From assembly GCA_020627705.1 (NCBI GenBank), contig JAHDGJ010000022.1, positions 1-55,858 on the forward strand: a DNA stretch of 55,858 nucleotides, read 5' to 3'. Below, piece by piece: positions 34,573 to 44,157 of this stretch. The notes under the pieces are model-generated. The model was not told the DNA's origin. It did no database searches and saw nothing but the letters and a program-made list of their open reading frames with translations. Positions within the stretch are counted from its first letter, which is position 1. Every line of letters begins with the position of its first letter. The DNA comes from Saprospiraceae bacterium (GTDB lineage Bacteria; Bacteroidota; Bacteroidia; Chitinophagales; Saprospiraceae). A program made the position numbers and the translations under genes.

Positions 34573-34623
34573 TTAAATAAAAACAACAAGAAGGCTTACA
34601 AAAGTTCTAGTACTTCAATATTT

Positions 34624-35640
34624 TTATTCGGCAATGTAATAGATGATTTTCGTCAACCATTTGCTTGGATCTGGCTCCGTAGTAGGATCAGTAATATATT
34701 CTTCCAAAATAGGAACATTATTTACAATGCCATGGTCTTTCATATAAGCGTCAATTGCATAGTGCGCAGAGGCTGAATTTGCAGAATCTCCATAATAATC
34801 TACTTGAATTGCCTTACTCGCTGGCAGTGAAACACTTGACATATTTTTAAATGCTGTTGCTTCCGCAATTGGAATGGCTGCAGCCATATCTGTTTTGGAT
34901 TCTCCTTCATTCCATTTGTAGTATAATCCAGATGGACTACCCGCCATTTCAATTCCAGCCTTGCTTACTTCATCCATAAGTTTAACATAATTGCTTGCAA
35001 GGAATTTTTCCATAGAAGCCATGGGTATTTCTTGTCTGTTAACAACAAAATGCTTTTCATCAACATTAACCAATGCAACGGCATGACCATTATAATTGCC
35101 CGCAGCTCTTTGTTCTGCAATGGTTTTAATGTTAAGAAGACCATCTTCAAAATTATTCTGTAAGCTACTTTTTTCACCTTTTAATAAAACTGCACCTCTT
35201 GCGAGGAAGGGTAAATCAACTTCATCTACCATGCTCCAAGTAAGTTCTTGTTCTTCACCTAGATTTTCGATCTTAAAGTCAACCATCGTGCTGGATTCGT
35301 AATCATGAAAATTCATTTTTATCTTACTTTGAGCATTGGTCGTTGACTCTATGATTTCTAAATCTCCAGATCCTGTTGCTTCTCCTTTCCAACTATAACT
35401 TGCTCCTTTGCCCACAGTTTTCTCTCCGAAAGTTAGTTTTTGGGTGGTATCCATTTTAGCCCACGGTGACCATGATTCCCACATCTTTAAATCATCAAAT
35501 AGATTAAAAATCTGAGCAGAGCTTGCCGTTATTTTAGTAGATCTTGAGGTGTTCATATTTTTAGGACCTATGAAGCACAAAAGCAAATAGATTGCAAGCA
35601 AACTTCCTAGAATTATCAATGGCCATTTTAAATATTTCAT
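34624..35640 (-). CDS. membrane-anchored SRPBCC / GyrI-like protein
   Basis: This 338-residue protein has an N-terminal membrane helix (about 4-24, LKWPLIILGSLLAIYLLLCF), an SRPBCC/polyketide-cyclase-like domain (about 35-175: ITASSAQIFNLFDDLKMWESW), and a GyrI-like/effector-binding domain (about 185-338). The domains bind small hydrophobic ligands in other proteins. The frame is open 19 codons further upstream, but the ATG at 35640 gives the clean anchor. It lies 51 bp upstream of pabB on the same strand; a link to folate is not evident. Confidence 0.82.
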   Translation of the reverse strand: MKYLKWPLIILGSLLAIYLLLCFIGPKNMNTSRSTKITASSAQIFNLFDDLKMWESWSPWAKMDTTQKLTFGEKTVGKGASYSWKGEATGSGDLEIIESTTNAQSKIKMNFHDYESSTMVDFKIENLGEEQELTWSMVDEVDLPFLARGAVLLKGEKSSLQNNFEDGLLNIKTIAEQRAAGNYNGHAVALVNVDEKHFVVNRQEIPMASMEKFLASNYVKLMDEVSKAGIEMAGSPSGLYYKWNEGESKTDMAAAIPIAEATAFKNMSSVSLPASKAIQVDYYGDSANSASAHYAIDAYMKDHGIVNNVPILEEYITDPTTEPDPSKWLTKIIYYIAE

Positions 35641-35742
35641 TTCATTGGATTTAGAATGGTGGTAAAAGTATTCAAACTGCATTTTAATTCCAATCATCCG
35701 CTAGTGGATTCTTATATTTAATCGGTTTTATACTACATCGAA

Positions 35743-38700
35743 ATGAAAAGATATTGCTGCTTACTATTACTATCTCTATGGATTTTTAGCTCTTGTACTG
35801 ATGACAACGCTAAGCTTGAGGTTTTCGAAAACAACAGACCTTATAGCCCTTGGGTGTTTCGTTCTGTCTTGGATGAGAAACCAAGGATGATTACCCTTGC
35901 CCTACACGATGATTTATGGGCCGCTTATTCTACAGCTCATGGTGCTTTGTACAAGGCTTGGAAAGGAAGGGTAAACTTTGATGGCGCGGTATATACAACA
36001 TACCATGGCCCACAACCCACTTCAATAGGTGATGCTTACATAGAAAATGAGATAAATAATCCTTGGGAGCTTTATGGTCCGAAAGGCGAATCCTTAGATT
36101 TTACCTTTAACTATAAGGGACATAAATATATAGATGATCATGTAGAGTTGATGTATGAGTTCATTTCGGGCGACTACAAAGTTTCTCTTACCGAACGCGT
36201 CGAAGCAGTGGCCAACGAAATGGGCGGTATTCAATTTCAAAGAGATTTTCAATTGACCATGCCTTCGGTTTTAAAACTCTATCTCAACGCGAAGATTAGC
36301 AGCGTAGTAGTCAAAGAAAATATATCGACGGATGGCGAATGGAAAGTTGAAAAGGAAGAAAACAGGCTCTTTGGTAAAAAGGAAGTCATAGACATCGTAG
36401 GAAAGCTCAAATTGAATCGAGGAGAAACCAAATTTTATGTGGACCTCATCTCATCTCCTACAATTGAGAACCCCTTGAATGATAAATATGTAGATGAAGA
36501 CAAAAGTGTCCTGCATCCGGGAGCAAAGCTTATTGCAAAAAGCGATTGTAAGTCCTGCCATAACAAAAATGTAAAAACAATCGGTCCATCTTACGTAGCG
36601 GTTTCAAAAAAATACGCGGACAATGAGGATAACAAGCAAATATTAATCAATAAGATCCAAAAAGGAGGTGGAGGTGTTTGGGGAAAACAAGTAATGACGG
36701 CACATCCCGAGTATAGTAAAGAGGACTTAGGGGTGATGGTTGACTATATTTTAAGTCTCGGAGATCCCGATGGCGTAGGTGAAAATAAAAACGTTGGGAC
36801 CCTAGAAATGATAGCTGCCACAGATGTCAACGTGGGAGATCTTATTCCAGGTGCAGTGGTGCAAGTTTTTAATGTGCCAGATGGTACCGAAAAGATTCCA
36901 AATTTTGATGGCTTAAAAGCAGTCCAAGCTGGTATAATGCCCAAGTTTGATAACATTTCGGATAATGACTTTGGTGATCTCGTAAATAATTTTGCCTTAG
37001 ATGGGAGAGGGTTTATAGAAGTACCTGAGGATGGCAAGTATAAATTTAGAGTGTGGAGTGATGATGGGTCGAGGGTAACCCTTTCGGGGAAAGTGATCTT
37101 AGATCACGATGGGCCACATGGCACTTCTATGAAAGAAACTGAGCTAAGATTACAAAAGGGTTTTCATCCTTTTTATATCGAATTTTATCAGGGATTAGGC
37201 GGAAAGTTCTTATCCTTCAACTGGAAGCCTGATGCAGAATCAGAATGGAAGGTCGTCCCTTCCAAAGCATATTCACATCACAAGGACGACCACAAATTTA
37301 TCGGAGATTTGACCTTACCCATGTCTGTGTCCAGTAAGATACCGGGTGATCAAGCCAAACTTGAAGAGGTTCACCCAGCATTTACGTTGTCTCAAGCAAG
37401 GCCGGAAGAATTTACTCCTAAGGTTGGTGGGTTAGATTTCTTATCCGATGGTCGAATGGTCATCAGCACTTGGGATGCTCAGGGGAATGTATACATTGTA
37501 GACCATAAAAAATCCAAGGCAAAGGAGATAAGCTATAAAAAAATAGCCTCGGGTTTGGCCGAACCTTTAGGAGTCAAAGTAGTCAATGATCAAATCTATG
37601 TGATGCAAAAACAAGAAATGACACATCTCGTTGACAACAATGGTGATGAGATCATTGATGAATACCGAACCTTGTGTGATGATTGGGGAGTATCCGCAAA
37701 TTTTCATGAATTTGGATTTGGATTAGAAGAAAAAGACGGGTGGCTATACGCAAATTTGGCTACTGGTATTTTGCCAGGCGGTGCGAGTATGCCAGGTCAA
37801 GATAAAGACAGGGGCAATGCTATTCGAGTAAATATTGAGTCAGGCAAATTAGAAAGGGTAGCCTCTGGTTTGCGTACCCCTAACGGTGTAGGTAAGGGGT
37901 ATAATGGAGAGTTATTTGTTTCGGATAATGAAGGAGATTGGCTTCCTTCTTCTAAAATATTGCATTTACAACAGGATGCTTGGTTTGGTTCAAGATCTGT
38001 TGATTTTGAAGGTACTGCTGGATTAAAAGAAACAAAGCCCGTCGTGTGGCTTCCACAAGATGAAATTGGAAATTCACCTACCCAAATGGTTGGCATTGAC
38101 TTTGGAAAGTATAAAAATCAAATGCTTCATGGCGATGTCTATCATGGAGGACTTAAAAGAGTTTTTGTTGAAGAAGTTAATGGAGCTTTTCAAGGAGCGG
38201 TGTTTAGATTTTCTCAAGGTTTAGAAGCTGGCATAAACAGACTTCGATGGGGTCCAGATAAGGCTTTGTATGTTGGAGGTATCGGAAATCCAGGAAATTG
38301 GGGCCAAAATCAAAAGCTGTGGTATGGCCTTCAAAGACTGGATTTGTCTGGCGAGCAAGCTTTTGAAATGTTGGCGATTAGAGCAAAAAGCAACGGAATC
38401 GAAATAGAGTTTACCGAAAGTTTAAAGGGTGATGATGGTTGGAATCCAGCAAGTTTTGGCGTTAAGCAATGGTATTATTTGCCAACGGTAAATTACGGTG
38501 GTCCAAAAATGGAGGAGAAAGAAATGTTTGTCAAATCAGCTACGCGAAGTGATGATGGCACCAAAGTGTTTTTGGAGATTGATGGATTAAAAGAAAACCA
38601 TGTGGTATATGTACACATCAGGGAAAACTTTGTAAGTGATCAAGACAAAGCACTTTGGACTACAGAAGGGTGGTATACCATGAATTCTCTTCCGAAGGGC

Positions 38701-39390
38701 AATCTGGGTTTAGTCAAAAAGAGCCCTATAGTGTTTGGCAACAATGTATTGACGGAGAGAGAAAAAGAAGAAGGGTGGGTGAGTTTGTTTAATGGCCAAA
38801 CAATGGAGGACTGGCACAATTTCAATAAAGGAAAGATGTCATCACCTTCCAAATGGAGTGTGACACCTGAGGGCGAAATCCATTTTGATGGTTCGGCAAA
38901 TGGCGAAGGTGGAGATATACTGACCAACAAAGAATACGAAAATTTTGAGTTCTCCTTAGAATGGAAAATATCTAATTGTGGCAACAGCGGGATTATGTTT
39001 AATGTGGTAGAGAGCGAAAAATTTGATGCTCCATATTGGACAGGGCCAGAAATGCAAATATTGGATAACGTTTGTCATCCAGACACCAAGTTTCCTACGC
39101 ACCAAGCTGGGGATTTGTATGATATGATTGCGGCAAATCCAGTAACGGTAAGACCTGCTGGTGAATGGAACTTAGCGCGCATTGTGTCAAATAATGGTGA
39201 GGTCCAATTTTGGTTGAATGGACGAAAAGTAGTAGAGTTTACCATGCATGATGATTCTTGGGATGAAATGGTCGCCAAGAGTAAGTTTGCCGATTGGGCA
39301 GATTTTGGAAAAGCAAAAAAAGGTAGAATCTGCCTTCAGGATCACAGTGACCGAGTTTGGTTCAGAAATATTAAGATCAAAGAATTATAA
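35743..39390 (+). CDS. multidomain lipoprotein: cytochrome c, PA14, propeller, DUF1080
   Basis: This 1215-residue protein has a lipoprotein leader (Cys 18). Modules in order: an N-terminal beta domain (about 30-250, PWVFRSVLDEKPRMITLAL); a c-type cytochrome with CKSCH at 269-273 and a GxxVWG-M distal region; a PA14-like domain (about 365-510, GYFRVWSDDGSR-type strand); a sugar-dehydrogenase-like beta propeller (about 540-870); a short linker domain; and a C-terminal DUF1080 / 3-keto-disaccharide hydrolase domain (about 1010-1215, WVSLFNGQTMEDW). It is likely on the outer surface or in the periplasm. DUF1080 enzymes cleave 3-keto-glycosides; the heme could take electrons from sugar oxidation (inference). 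It heads a three-gene operon. Confidence 0.88.
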   Translation: MKRYCCLLLLSLWIFSSCTDDNAKLEVFENNRPYSPWVFRSVLDEKPRMITLALHDDLWAAYSTAHGALYKAWKGRVNFDGAVYTTYHGPQPTSIGDAYIENEINNPWELYGPKGESLDFTFNYKGHKYIDDHVELMYEFISGDYKVSLTERVEAVANEMGGIQFQRDFQLTMPSVLKLYLNAKISSVVVKENISTDGEWKVEKEENRLFGKKEVIDIVGKLKLNRGETKFYVDLISSPTIENPLNDKYVDEDKSVLHPGAKLIAKSDCKSCHNKNVKTIGPSYVAVSKKYADNEDNKQILINKIQKGGGGVWGKQVMTAHPEYSKEDLGVMVDYILSLGDPDGVGENKNVGTLEMIAATDVNVGDLIPGAVVQVFNVPDGTEKIPNFDGLKAVQAGIMPKFDNISDNDFGDLVNNFALDGRGFIEVPEDGKYKFRVWSDDGSRVTLSGKVILDHDGPHGTSMKETELRLQKGFHPFYIEFYQGLGGKFLSFNWKPDAESEWKVVPSKAYSHHKDDHKFIGDLTLPMSVSSKIPGDQAKLEEVHPAFTLSQARPEEFTPKVGGLDFLSDGRMVISTWDAQGNVYIVDHKKSKAKEISYKKIASGLAEPLGVKVVNDQIYVMQKQEMTHLVDNNGDEIIDEYRTLCDDWGVSANFHEFGFGLEEKDGWLYANLATGILPGGASMPGQDKDRGNAIRVNIESGKLERVASGLRTPNGVGKGYNGELFVSDNEGDWLPSSKILHLQQDAWFGSRSVDFEGTAGLKETKPVVWLPQDEIGNSPTQMVGIDFGKYKNQMLHGDVYHGGLKRVFVEEVNGAFQGAVFRFSQGLEAGINRLRWGPDKALYVGGIGNPGNWGQNQKLWYGLQRLDLSGEQAFEMLAIRAKSNGIEIEFTESLKGDDGWNPASFGVKQWYYLPTVNYGGPKMEEKEMFVKSATRSDDGTKVFLEIDGLKENHVVYVHIRENFVSDQDKALWTTEGWYTMNSLPKGNLGLVKKSPIVFGNNVLTEREKEEGWVSLFNGQTMEDWHNFNKGKMSSPSKWSVTPEGEIHFDGSANGEGGDILTNKEYENFEFSLEWKISNCGNSGIMFNVVESEKFDAPYWTGPEMQILDNVCHPDTKFPTHQAGDLYDMIAANPVTVRPAGEWNLARIVSNNGEVQFWLNGRKVVEFTMHDDSWDEMVAKSKFADWADFGKAKKGRICLQDHSDRVWFRNIKIKEL

Positions 39391-39411
39391 CTAAAACCGA
39401 AACAATACATT

Positions 39412-40632
39412 ATGAATACTTCAATGAAAGGCAAACTAAGCCTAATGATGTTCTTAGAATTTTTTATCTGGGGAGGTTGGTTTGTAACTATGGGGACATT
39501 TTTGGGCCAAAACTTAGGAGCAGATGGAGGACAAGTTGGTCAAGCCTATTCTACGCAATCTTGGGGGGCTATAATCGCTCCTTTTATTATAGGACTCATT
39601 GCTGATCGTTATTTTAATGCGGAGAAAATACTTGGAGTACTCCATATTCTTGGCGCTTTGCTTATGTATCTCATGTATACTTCAACGGGTTTTGATCAGT
39701 TTTATCCCTTCGTTTTAGGTTACATGATTTTGTATATGCCTACCCTAGCTTTGGTAAATTCGGTTTCTTTCAATCAGATGTCAGACCCCACCAAAGAGTT
39801 TGCGCATATCAGACTTTGGGGAACGGTAGGTTGGATTGTGGCTGGTTTGGTCATAAGCTTTTTGTTTAGTTGGGATAGTGAAACAGCTATAGCTTCAGGC
39901 ATGCTAAAAAACACCTTTTTGATGTGCGCAATAGCTTCAGCAATACTTGGTCTTTTTAGTTTTTTCTTACCCAAAACGCCACCACAAAGCAAGGACGAGG
40001 AAATAAGTTTTGCAAAATTAATTGGTGCCGATGCATTGAAGTTGTTGGGAGACCGTAATTTTTTAGTGTTCTTTATTTCGTCAATCTTAATCTGTATTCC
40101 ACTTGCTTTTTATTACTCGCAGGCAAATCCATTTTTAGTAGAGGTTGGCGTAGAAAACGCTACGGGTAAAATGACCATTGGTCAAGCTTCTGAGGTTTTA
40201 TTTATGCTTCTATTACCTCTGTTTTTCAAACGATTTGGGATCAAGTGGACATTAATTGTAGGGATGCTTGCATGGACGGTAAGATATTTATTGTTTGCAT
40301 ATGGAAATGCCGGCGAACTTGGCTTTATGCTAATTATTGGCATTGCCCTTCATGGAATTTGCTATGATTTCTTTTTTGTTTCAGGTCAAATTTACACCGA
40401 CTCAAAAGCGGGAGAAAAAGTTAAAAGCGCTGCGCAGGGTTTAATAACCCTTGCGACGTATGGTGTCGGGATGTTAATTGGATTTAAAGTTGCCGGATAT
40501 GTAACAGATGCAAACTTAGTTAAGGACCTGCATGACTGGGAAAAAATCTGGACTTGGCCAGCGATTTTTGCAGCTGGTGTAATGCTCTTGTTTTTGTTGT
40601 TTTTCAAAAACGAAAAAGTAGAATACAAATAA
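39412..40632 (+). CDS. MFS transporter of the nucleoside:H+ symporter type
   Basis: This 406-residue protein has twelve predicted membrane helices. It opens with LMMFLEFFIWGGWFVTMGTFL, typical of the Bacteroidota NHS/NupG-like group, and has the HIRLWGTVGWI loop after helix 4. Such transporters are often found beside DUF1080 and Gfo/Idh/MocA genes and are thought to bring in sugars or sugar derivatives rather than nucleosides. Starts 21 bp after the multidomain gene and ends 7 bp before the oxidoreductase. Confidence 0.9.
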   Translation: MNTSMKGKLSLMMFLEFFIWGGWFVTMGTFLGQNLGADGGQVGQAYSTQSWGAIIAPFIIGLIADRYFNAEKILGVLHILGALLMYLMYTSTGFDQFYPFVLGYMILYMPTLALVNSVSFNQMSDPTKEFAHIRLWGTVGWIVAGLVISFLFSWDSETAIASGMLKNTFLMCAIASAILGLFSFFLPKTPPQSKDEEISFAKLIGADALKLLGDRNFLVFFISSILICIPLAFYYSQANPFLVEVGVENATGKMTIGQASEVLFMLLLPLFFKRFGIKWTLIVGMLAWTVRYLLFAYGNAGELGFMLIIGIALHGICYDFFFVSGQIYTDSKAGEKVKSAAQGLITLATYGVGMLIGFKVAGYVTDANLVKDLHDWEKIWTWPAIFAAGVMLLFLLFFKNEKVEYK

Positions 40633-40639
40633 GTAAAAA

Positions 40640-42013
40640 ATGGATAGACGTTCAATTCTCAAATCACTGGGCGTATTGCCGCTTCTAAATTCCTCTGCAT
40701 TAGATCGGATTGTCTCCCAAGAATATAAGTACAATCCACTGGCAGGATCAGCGCCCAAGAAAAAACAAACTGCTGTTGTTTTAGGAGCAGGGAATAGAGG
40801 AAACGTTTATGGAAATTATGCGGTACAGTATGCGGATGAATTGGATATAGTTGGTGTGGCAGAACCCATTCCAATTCGCAAAGAACGCTTTAGCAAATTG
40901 CACAAAATCAAAAAGAAAAGGCAGTTTGTTACTTGGGAACATGTCTTTGAGAAAAAAAAGTTTGCGGACATCATTATCATCACCACGCCTGATGATTTAC
41001 ATTATGGTCCTGCCATGAAAGCGCTCGAAATGGGCTACGATGTTTTGCTCGAAAAACCTATTGCTCAAACTTGGAAGGAGTGTAAAGAGATTTTGGATAT
41101 GCAACGCAAGCACAAACGTGTAGTTGCGGTTTGTCATGTTTTAAGATACTCTCCTTATTACCGAAAAGTGAAGGAAGTTATTGATTCGGGCGTGTTGGGC
41201 AAAATGATTAGTGTTCAGCATTTCGAACCCATCGAGCATGTGCATATGGCACATTCTTTTGTACGAGGAAACTGGAGAGTCGAAGCGGACACCAATCCTA
41301 TCATATTGGCCAAGTCATGTCATGATTTAGACATCTTGAGGTGGTGGATTGATCGCGAATGCGAATACATAAATAGTTTTGGTAACCTTTCTTGGTTTAA
41401 AGAAGAAAATGCACCAGCAGGTGCTCCTGATCGATGTACTGACGGATGTCCCATCGAATCTTCATGTCCTTATTCTGCGTTAAAAATTTATTACCGAAAC
41501 AGACAGCGAACGTATGTGTTTGATTTGCCGGAAGAAAAGGAAAAGCATGGTGATGCCATTATGGACTATTTAAAACATGGGCCTTATGGTCGATGTGTCT
41601 ACAAATGCGACAATGATGTTAACGATCACCAGGTTGTATCGATGCAGTTTAAAGATGATGTTACGGTGAGCTTTAGTATGGAAGCATTTACTAATTACCA
41701 TGGAAGACGCACACGGATTATGGGATCAATGGGGTGTTTACATGGAGACGAACAAGATCTGTATATAGCAAATTTTAAAACGGATAAAGTCGAGCATTGG
41801 AATGTCAAAGAAAACACCAAAATAACTTCGGGTCATGGTGGAGGAGATTGGGGGCTTATGCGGGATTTTTTACTGGCGGCAGAAGCTCAAGACATTTCCA
41901 TGCTTACCTCTAATTTAGATGCAAGCATGGAAAGTCATTTGTTGGGTTTCCTTGCGGAAGAAAGCAGAAAAACCAAAACCCTTAAAAGGGTTGATTTAGA
42001 ATCTACTTTTTAA
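40640..42013 (+). CDS. Gfo/Idh/MocA family oxidoreductase
   Basis: This 457-residue NAD(P)-dependent enzyme has a Rossmann domain (VVLGAGNRGNVYGNYA near 45, ITTPDDLHYGPAMKAL near 114, LLEKPIAQTW near 134) and a C-terminal substrate domain with SCHDLDILRWW near 225. A Cys-rich insertion (CTDGCPIESSCPYSAL near 262) resembles the metal-binding loop of several Bacteroidota members. The N-terminus MDRRSILKSLGVLPLL looks like a Tat leader, common in exported members, though weak here. The enzyme probably oxidises a sugar at C3 before cleavage by the DUF1080 domain protein of the same operon (inference). Confidence 0.9.
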   Translation: MDRRSILKSLGVLPLLNSSALDRIVSQEYKYNPLAGSAPKKKQTAVVLGAGNRGNVYGNYAVQYADELDIVGVAEPIPIRKERFSKLHKIKKKRQFVTWEHVFEKKKFADIIIITTPDDLHYGPAMKALEMGYDVLLEKPIAQTWKECKEILDMQRKHKRVVAVCHVLRYSPYYRKVKEVIDSGVLGKMISVQHFEPIEHVHMAHSFVRGNWRVEADTNPIILAKSCHDLDILRWWIDRECEYINSFGNLSWFKEENAPAGAPDRCTDGCPIESSCPYSALKIYYRNRQRTYVFDLPEEKEKHGDAIMDYLKHGPYGRCVYKCDNDVNDHQVVSMQFKDDVTVSFSMEAFTNYHGRRTRIMGSMGCLHGDEQDLYIANFKTDKVEHWNVKENTKITSGHGGGDWGLMRDFLLAAEAQDISMLTSNLDASMESHLLGFLAEESRKTKTLKRVDLESTF

Positions 42014-42800
42014 ATTTGATTAGTCGTTCGCCTGGTTTTTTGCCAGACTTCATAATTTCTATTACGTTGTCTTCGAAGATTACGGTATTGCCATCTATTT
42101 TGGCGTTCATATCATTGGTAAATTGGACTTTGCCAGGCAAGTGAATTTTAGTTTTTGTTGAATTTCCAAACATCATTTCAAACATCATCATAGCCTCAGG
42201 ATCCGCTTGAGCCAACGAATCAATATTGCCAAAGATCTCTACCATTTCTGGGTCGTTCTCTATTTCGCTCATTAAATCCATTGGCGGCATTCGGTATACG
42301 CCATTTTTGTAATCTACTTTATAGTCAGCAAAGATTTTGTTCATGTCATCATCTCCCATCATTGCCGCCATTCCTCCTTGGCCGCCTTTACTTTCACTCA
42401 TTACTTTTAGAATATCTTCCAATTCCTCCATGTTTTTATAACTAATGTTCATGCGCATCTTGGCCTCCTTCTTTTTGGAATCAACGTTCATATGAAGGTT
42501 CATTTGTTTGAGCAAATGGGCATTAGCAATGGTGTTTTTGAGCGAATCGGGCATTTGATCATAGAAGTTAATGGTTGTATCCATTTTCTCTTCTTTGTCC
42601 CACATACTTTTTCGCGGACCATCACCTGTCTCTTTATCTAACATTCCCATCGCCATATCTGCCATTTCTCCCATGTCAAAAGTCATTTCCATTTTACCAG
42701 ACTCATCTTTATTGACCCATATTTCGGTCATTTCTGGCATACAAGATTGCAAAAACATAATTGCAACGAAACAATAGAATATTTTTGTAAGTGATTTCAT
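42003..42800 (-). CDS. methionine-rich lipoprotein, function unknown
   Basis: This 265-residue protein has a lipoprotein leader (MFLQSC, Cys 20). About 35 of its residues are Met (13%), in clusters such as MEMTFDMGEMADMAMGM (residues 37-53), GGMAAMMGDDDM and AMMMFEMMFG. The rest is beta-rich in the first part and helical in the middle. I do not recognise a characterised family. Met clusters bind Cu(I)/Ag(I) in several periplasmic proteins, so metal handling is possible, but the pattern could also be structural. Its 3' end overlaps the convergent oxidoreductase gene by 11 bp. Confidence 0.82.
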   Translation of the reverse strand: MKSLTKIFYCFVAIMFLQSCMPEMTEIWVNKDESGKMEMTFDMGEMADMAMGMLDKETGDGPRKSMWDKEEKMDTTINFYDQMPDSLKNTIANAHLLKQMNLHMNVDSKKKEAKMRMNISYKNMEELEDILKVMSESKGGQGGMAAMMGDDDMNKIFADYKVDYKNGVYRMPPMDLMSEIENDPEMVEIFGNIDSLAQADPEAMMMFEMMFGNSTKTKIHLPGKVQFTNDMNAKIDGNTVIFEDNVIEIMKSGKKPGERLIKFKK

Positions 42801-42837
42801 AGATAGATTTTAGTAGTGCGAATTTACAACTAAAAAT

Positions 42838-43353
42838 ATGACAGAACTTACCACAGAAAGGTTAAGGTTACGCAGAATAAAGGCATCCGACTTTGACACT
42901 ATGAGGCATTTGGATACGGATCCCAAGGTCTTAGAATTTTTAGGTCCCCCTTTTCCGATCAGTAAAACGGAGAAACGCATGGTGCTGATTGAAGAGCGCA
43001 ACCGCAAACCCAAAAGTCTGGGATATTGGATGGGAGAAACCTTGGAGGACAATGAACCCGTAGGTTGGTTTGTGCTAAACAATATTCAAGAAACCAAGAC
43101 CATCGAAATAGGTTATCGGTTGCTAGAAAAAGCTTGGGGTAAGGGGTTTGCAACAGAGGGAGCTAAAGAAATATTACGACATGGTTTTGTTGATTTAGCA
43201 CTGGAGCAAATTGTTGGCATTACTAGCCTAAATAATGAGGGTTCCAAAAATGTGCTTCGCAAAATCGGATTGATAGAAAATGGAATCAGATATTTTTATG
43301 ATCAAGATGTCTGCTATTTCGAGTTATTTCGTACGGATTACCAGCTGGACTAA
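42838..43353 (+). CDS. GNAT family N-acetyltransferase
   Basis: This 171-residue protein has the RimJ/RimL-type layout: LTTERLRLRRIKASDFDTM at the start, IEIGYRLLEKAWGKGFATEGA (acetyl-CoA P-loop Q/RxxGxG/A variant) near 85-105, and GSKNVLRKIGLIENG near 138. Substrate unknown. Probably cytosolic. It lies upstream of the cysteine genes, but a separate promoter box sits between. Confidence 0.92.
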   Translation: MTELTTERLRLRRIKASDFDTMRHLDTDPKVLEFLGPPFPISKTEKRMVLIEERNRKPKSLGYWMGETLEDNEPVGWFVLNNIQETKTIEIGYRLLEKAWGKGFATEGAKEILRHGFVDLALEQIVGITSLNNEGSKNVLRKIGLIENGIRYFYDQDVCYFELFRTDYQLD

Positions 43354-43365
43354 ATTTTGAAATCA

Positions 43366-43373
43366 TACTTTTG
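43366..43373 (+). promoter_or_regulatory. Bacteroidota -7 element for the cysteine operon
   Basis: TACTTTTG matches TAnnTTTG exactly and lies 40 bp before the cysE start codon, leaving a leader of about 30-35 nt. No clear -33 TTG at the ideal spacing. Confidence 0.5.
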
Positions 43374-43413
43374 AGATCAATCTTATTTGGCTCAAAAAAG
43401 ACACTAATATTCC

Positions 43414-44157
43414 ATGAACTTTAGTCAACAAGTAGAAGCTTTCTTTCGAAGTACGCTCGATGCATTATTTCCAATACGCTTAGGAAATCATATTGCCAAC
43501 GCGGAATCTGTAGATTCTATTCTTGGGATGCTAAGAAAAATACTTGTTTTAAACATTGAAGAAAGTGTCTTAGATCTTGATCGTATCGTAGCAGAGTTTA
43601 AGGAGCAATTGCTTGAGATCAAAAATGCTTTAATGAAAGATGTGGATGCCTTGTACCATGGAGATCCAGCAGCTAAGAGTAGGAATGAAGTAATCTTGGC
43701 ATACCCTGGGTTTTATGCCACAGCGGCCTATAGGATTGCTCATTTTTTATTGCAAAAAGAAATACCGCTCATCCCTCGAATCATTACGGAGCACGCACAT
43801 TGCATTACAGGAATTGATATTCATCCTGGAGCTAAAATAGGTCAACACCTTTGTATAGATCATGGTACTGGAGTGGTAATTGGTGAAACCTGTGTTATCG
43901 GCGATCGAGTAAAAATCTATCAGGGTGTGACTTTAGGGGCACTGAGTGTGGTCAATAAAAACGACAAAAGTAAAAGGCATCCAACAATTGAAAATGATGT
44001 TGTGATTTATGCCCAGGCAACCATACTAGGCGGGAATACCACCATCGGTCAAAATTGTGTTATTGGAGGAAATGTTTGGATCACAGAGAGTATCCCGTCA
44101 AACACCAAAGTGCTTTTCGAACAAGGGCAATACCTTAAAATTTCAAGAAGTAAATGA
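43414..44157 (+). CDS. cysE: serine O-acetyltransferase
   Basis: This 247-residue enzyme makes O-acetylserine from serine and acetyl-CoA. An N-terminal helical part (1-125) is followed by hexapeptide-repeat left-handed beta helix (about 135-235): GIDIHPGAKIGQHLCIDHGTG, then VIGETCVIGDRVKIYQGVTLG. The HP-x-AKIG and DHGTGVVIGET signatures are typical. Its stop overlaps the cysM start (ATGA), so the two are coupled. EpsC-type in layout. Confidence 0.96.
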   Translation: MNFSQQVEAFFRSTLDALFPIRLGNHIANAESVDSILGMLRKILVLNIEESVLDLDRIVAEFKEQLLEIKNALMKDVDALYHGDPAAKSRNEVILAYPGFYATAAYRIAHFLLQKEIPLIPRIITEHAHCITGIDIHPGAKIGQHLCIDHGTGVVIGETCVIGDRVKIYQGVTLGALSVVNKNDKSKRHPTIENDVVIYAQATILGGNTTIGQNCVIGGNVWITESIPSNTKVLFEQGQYLKISRSK

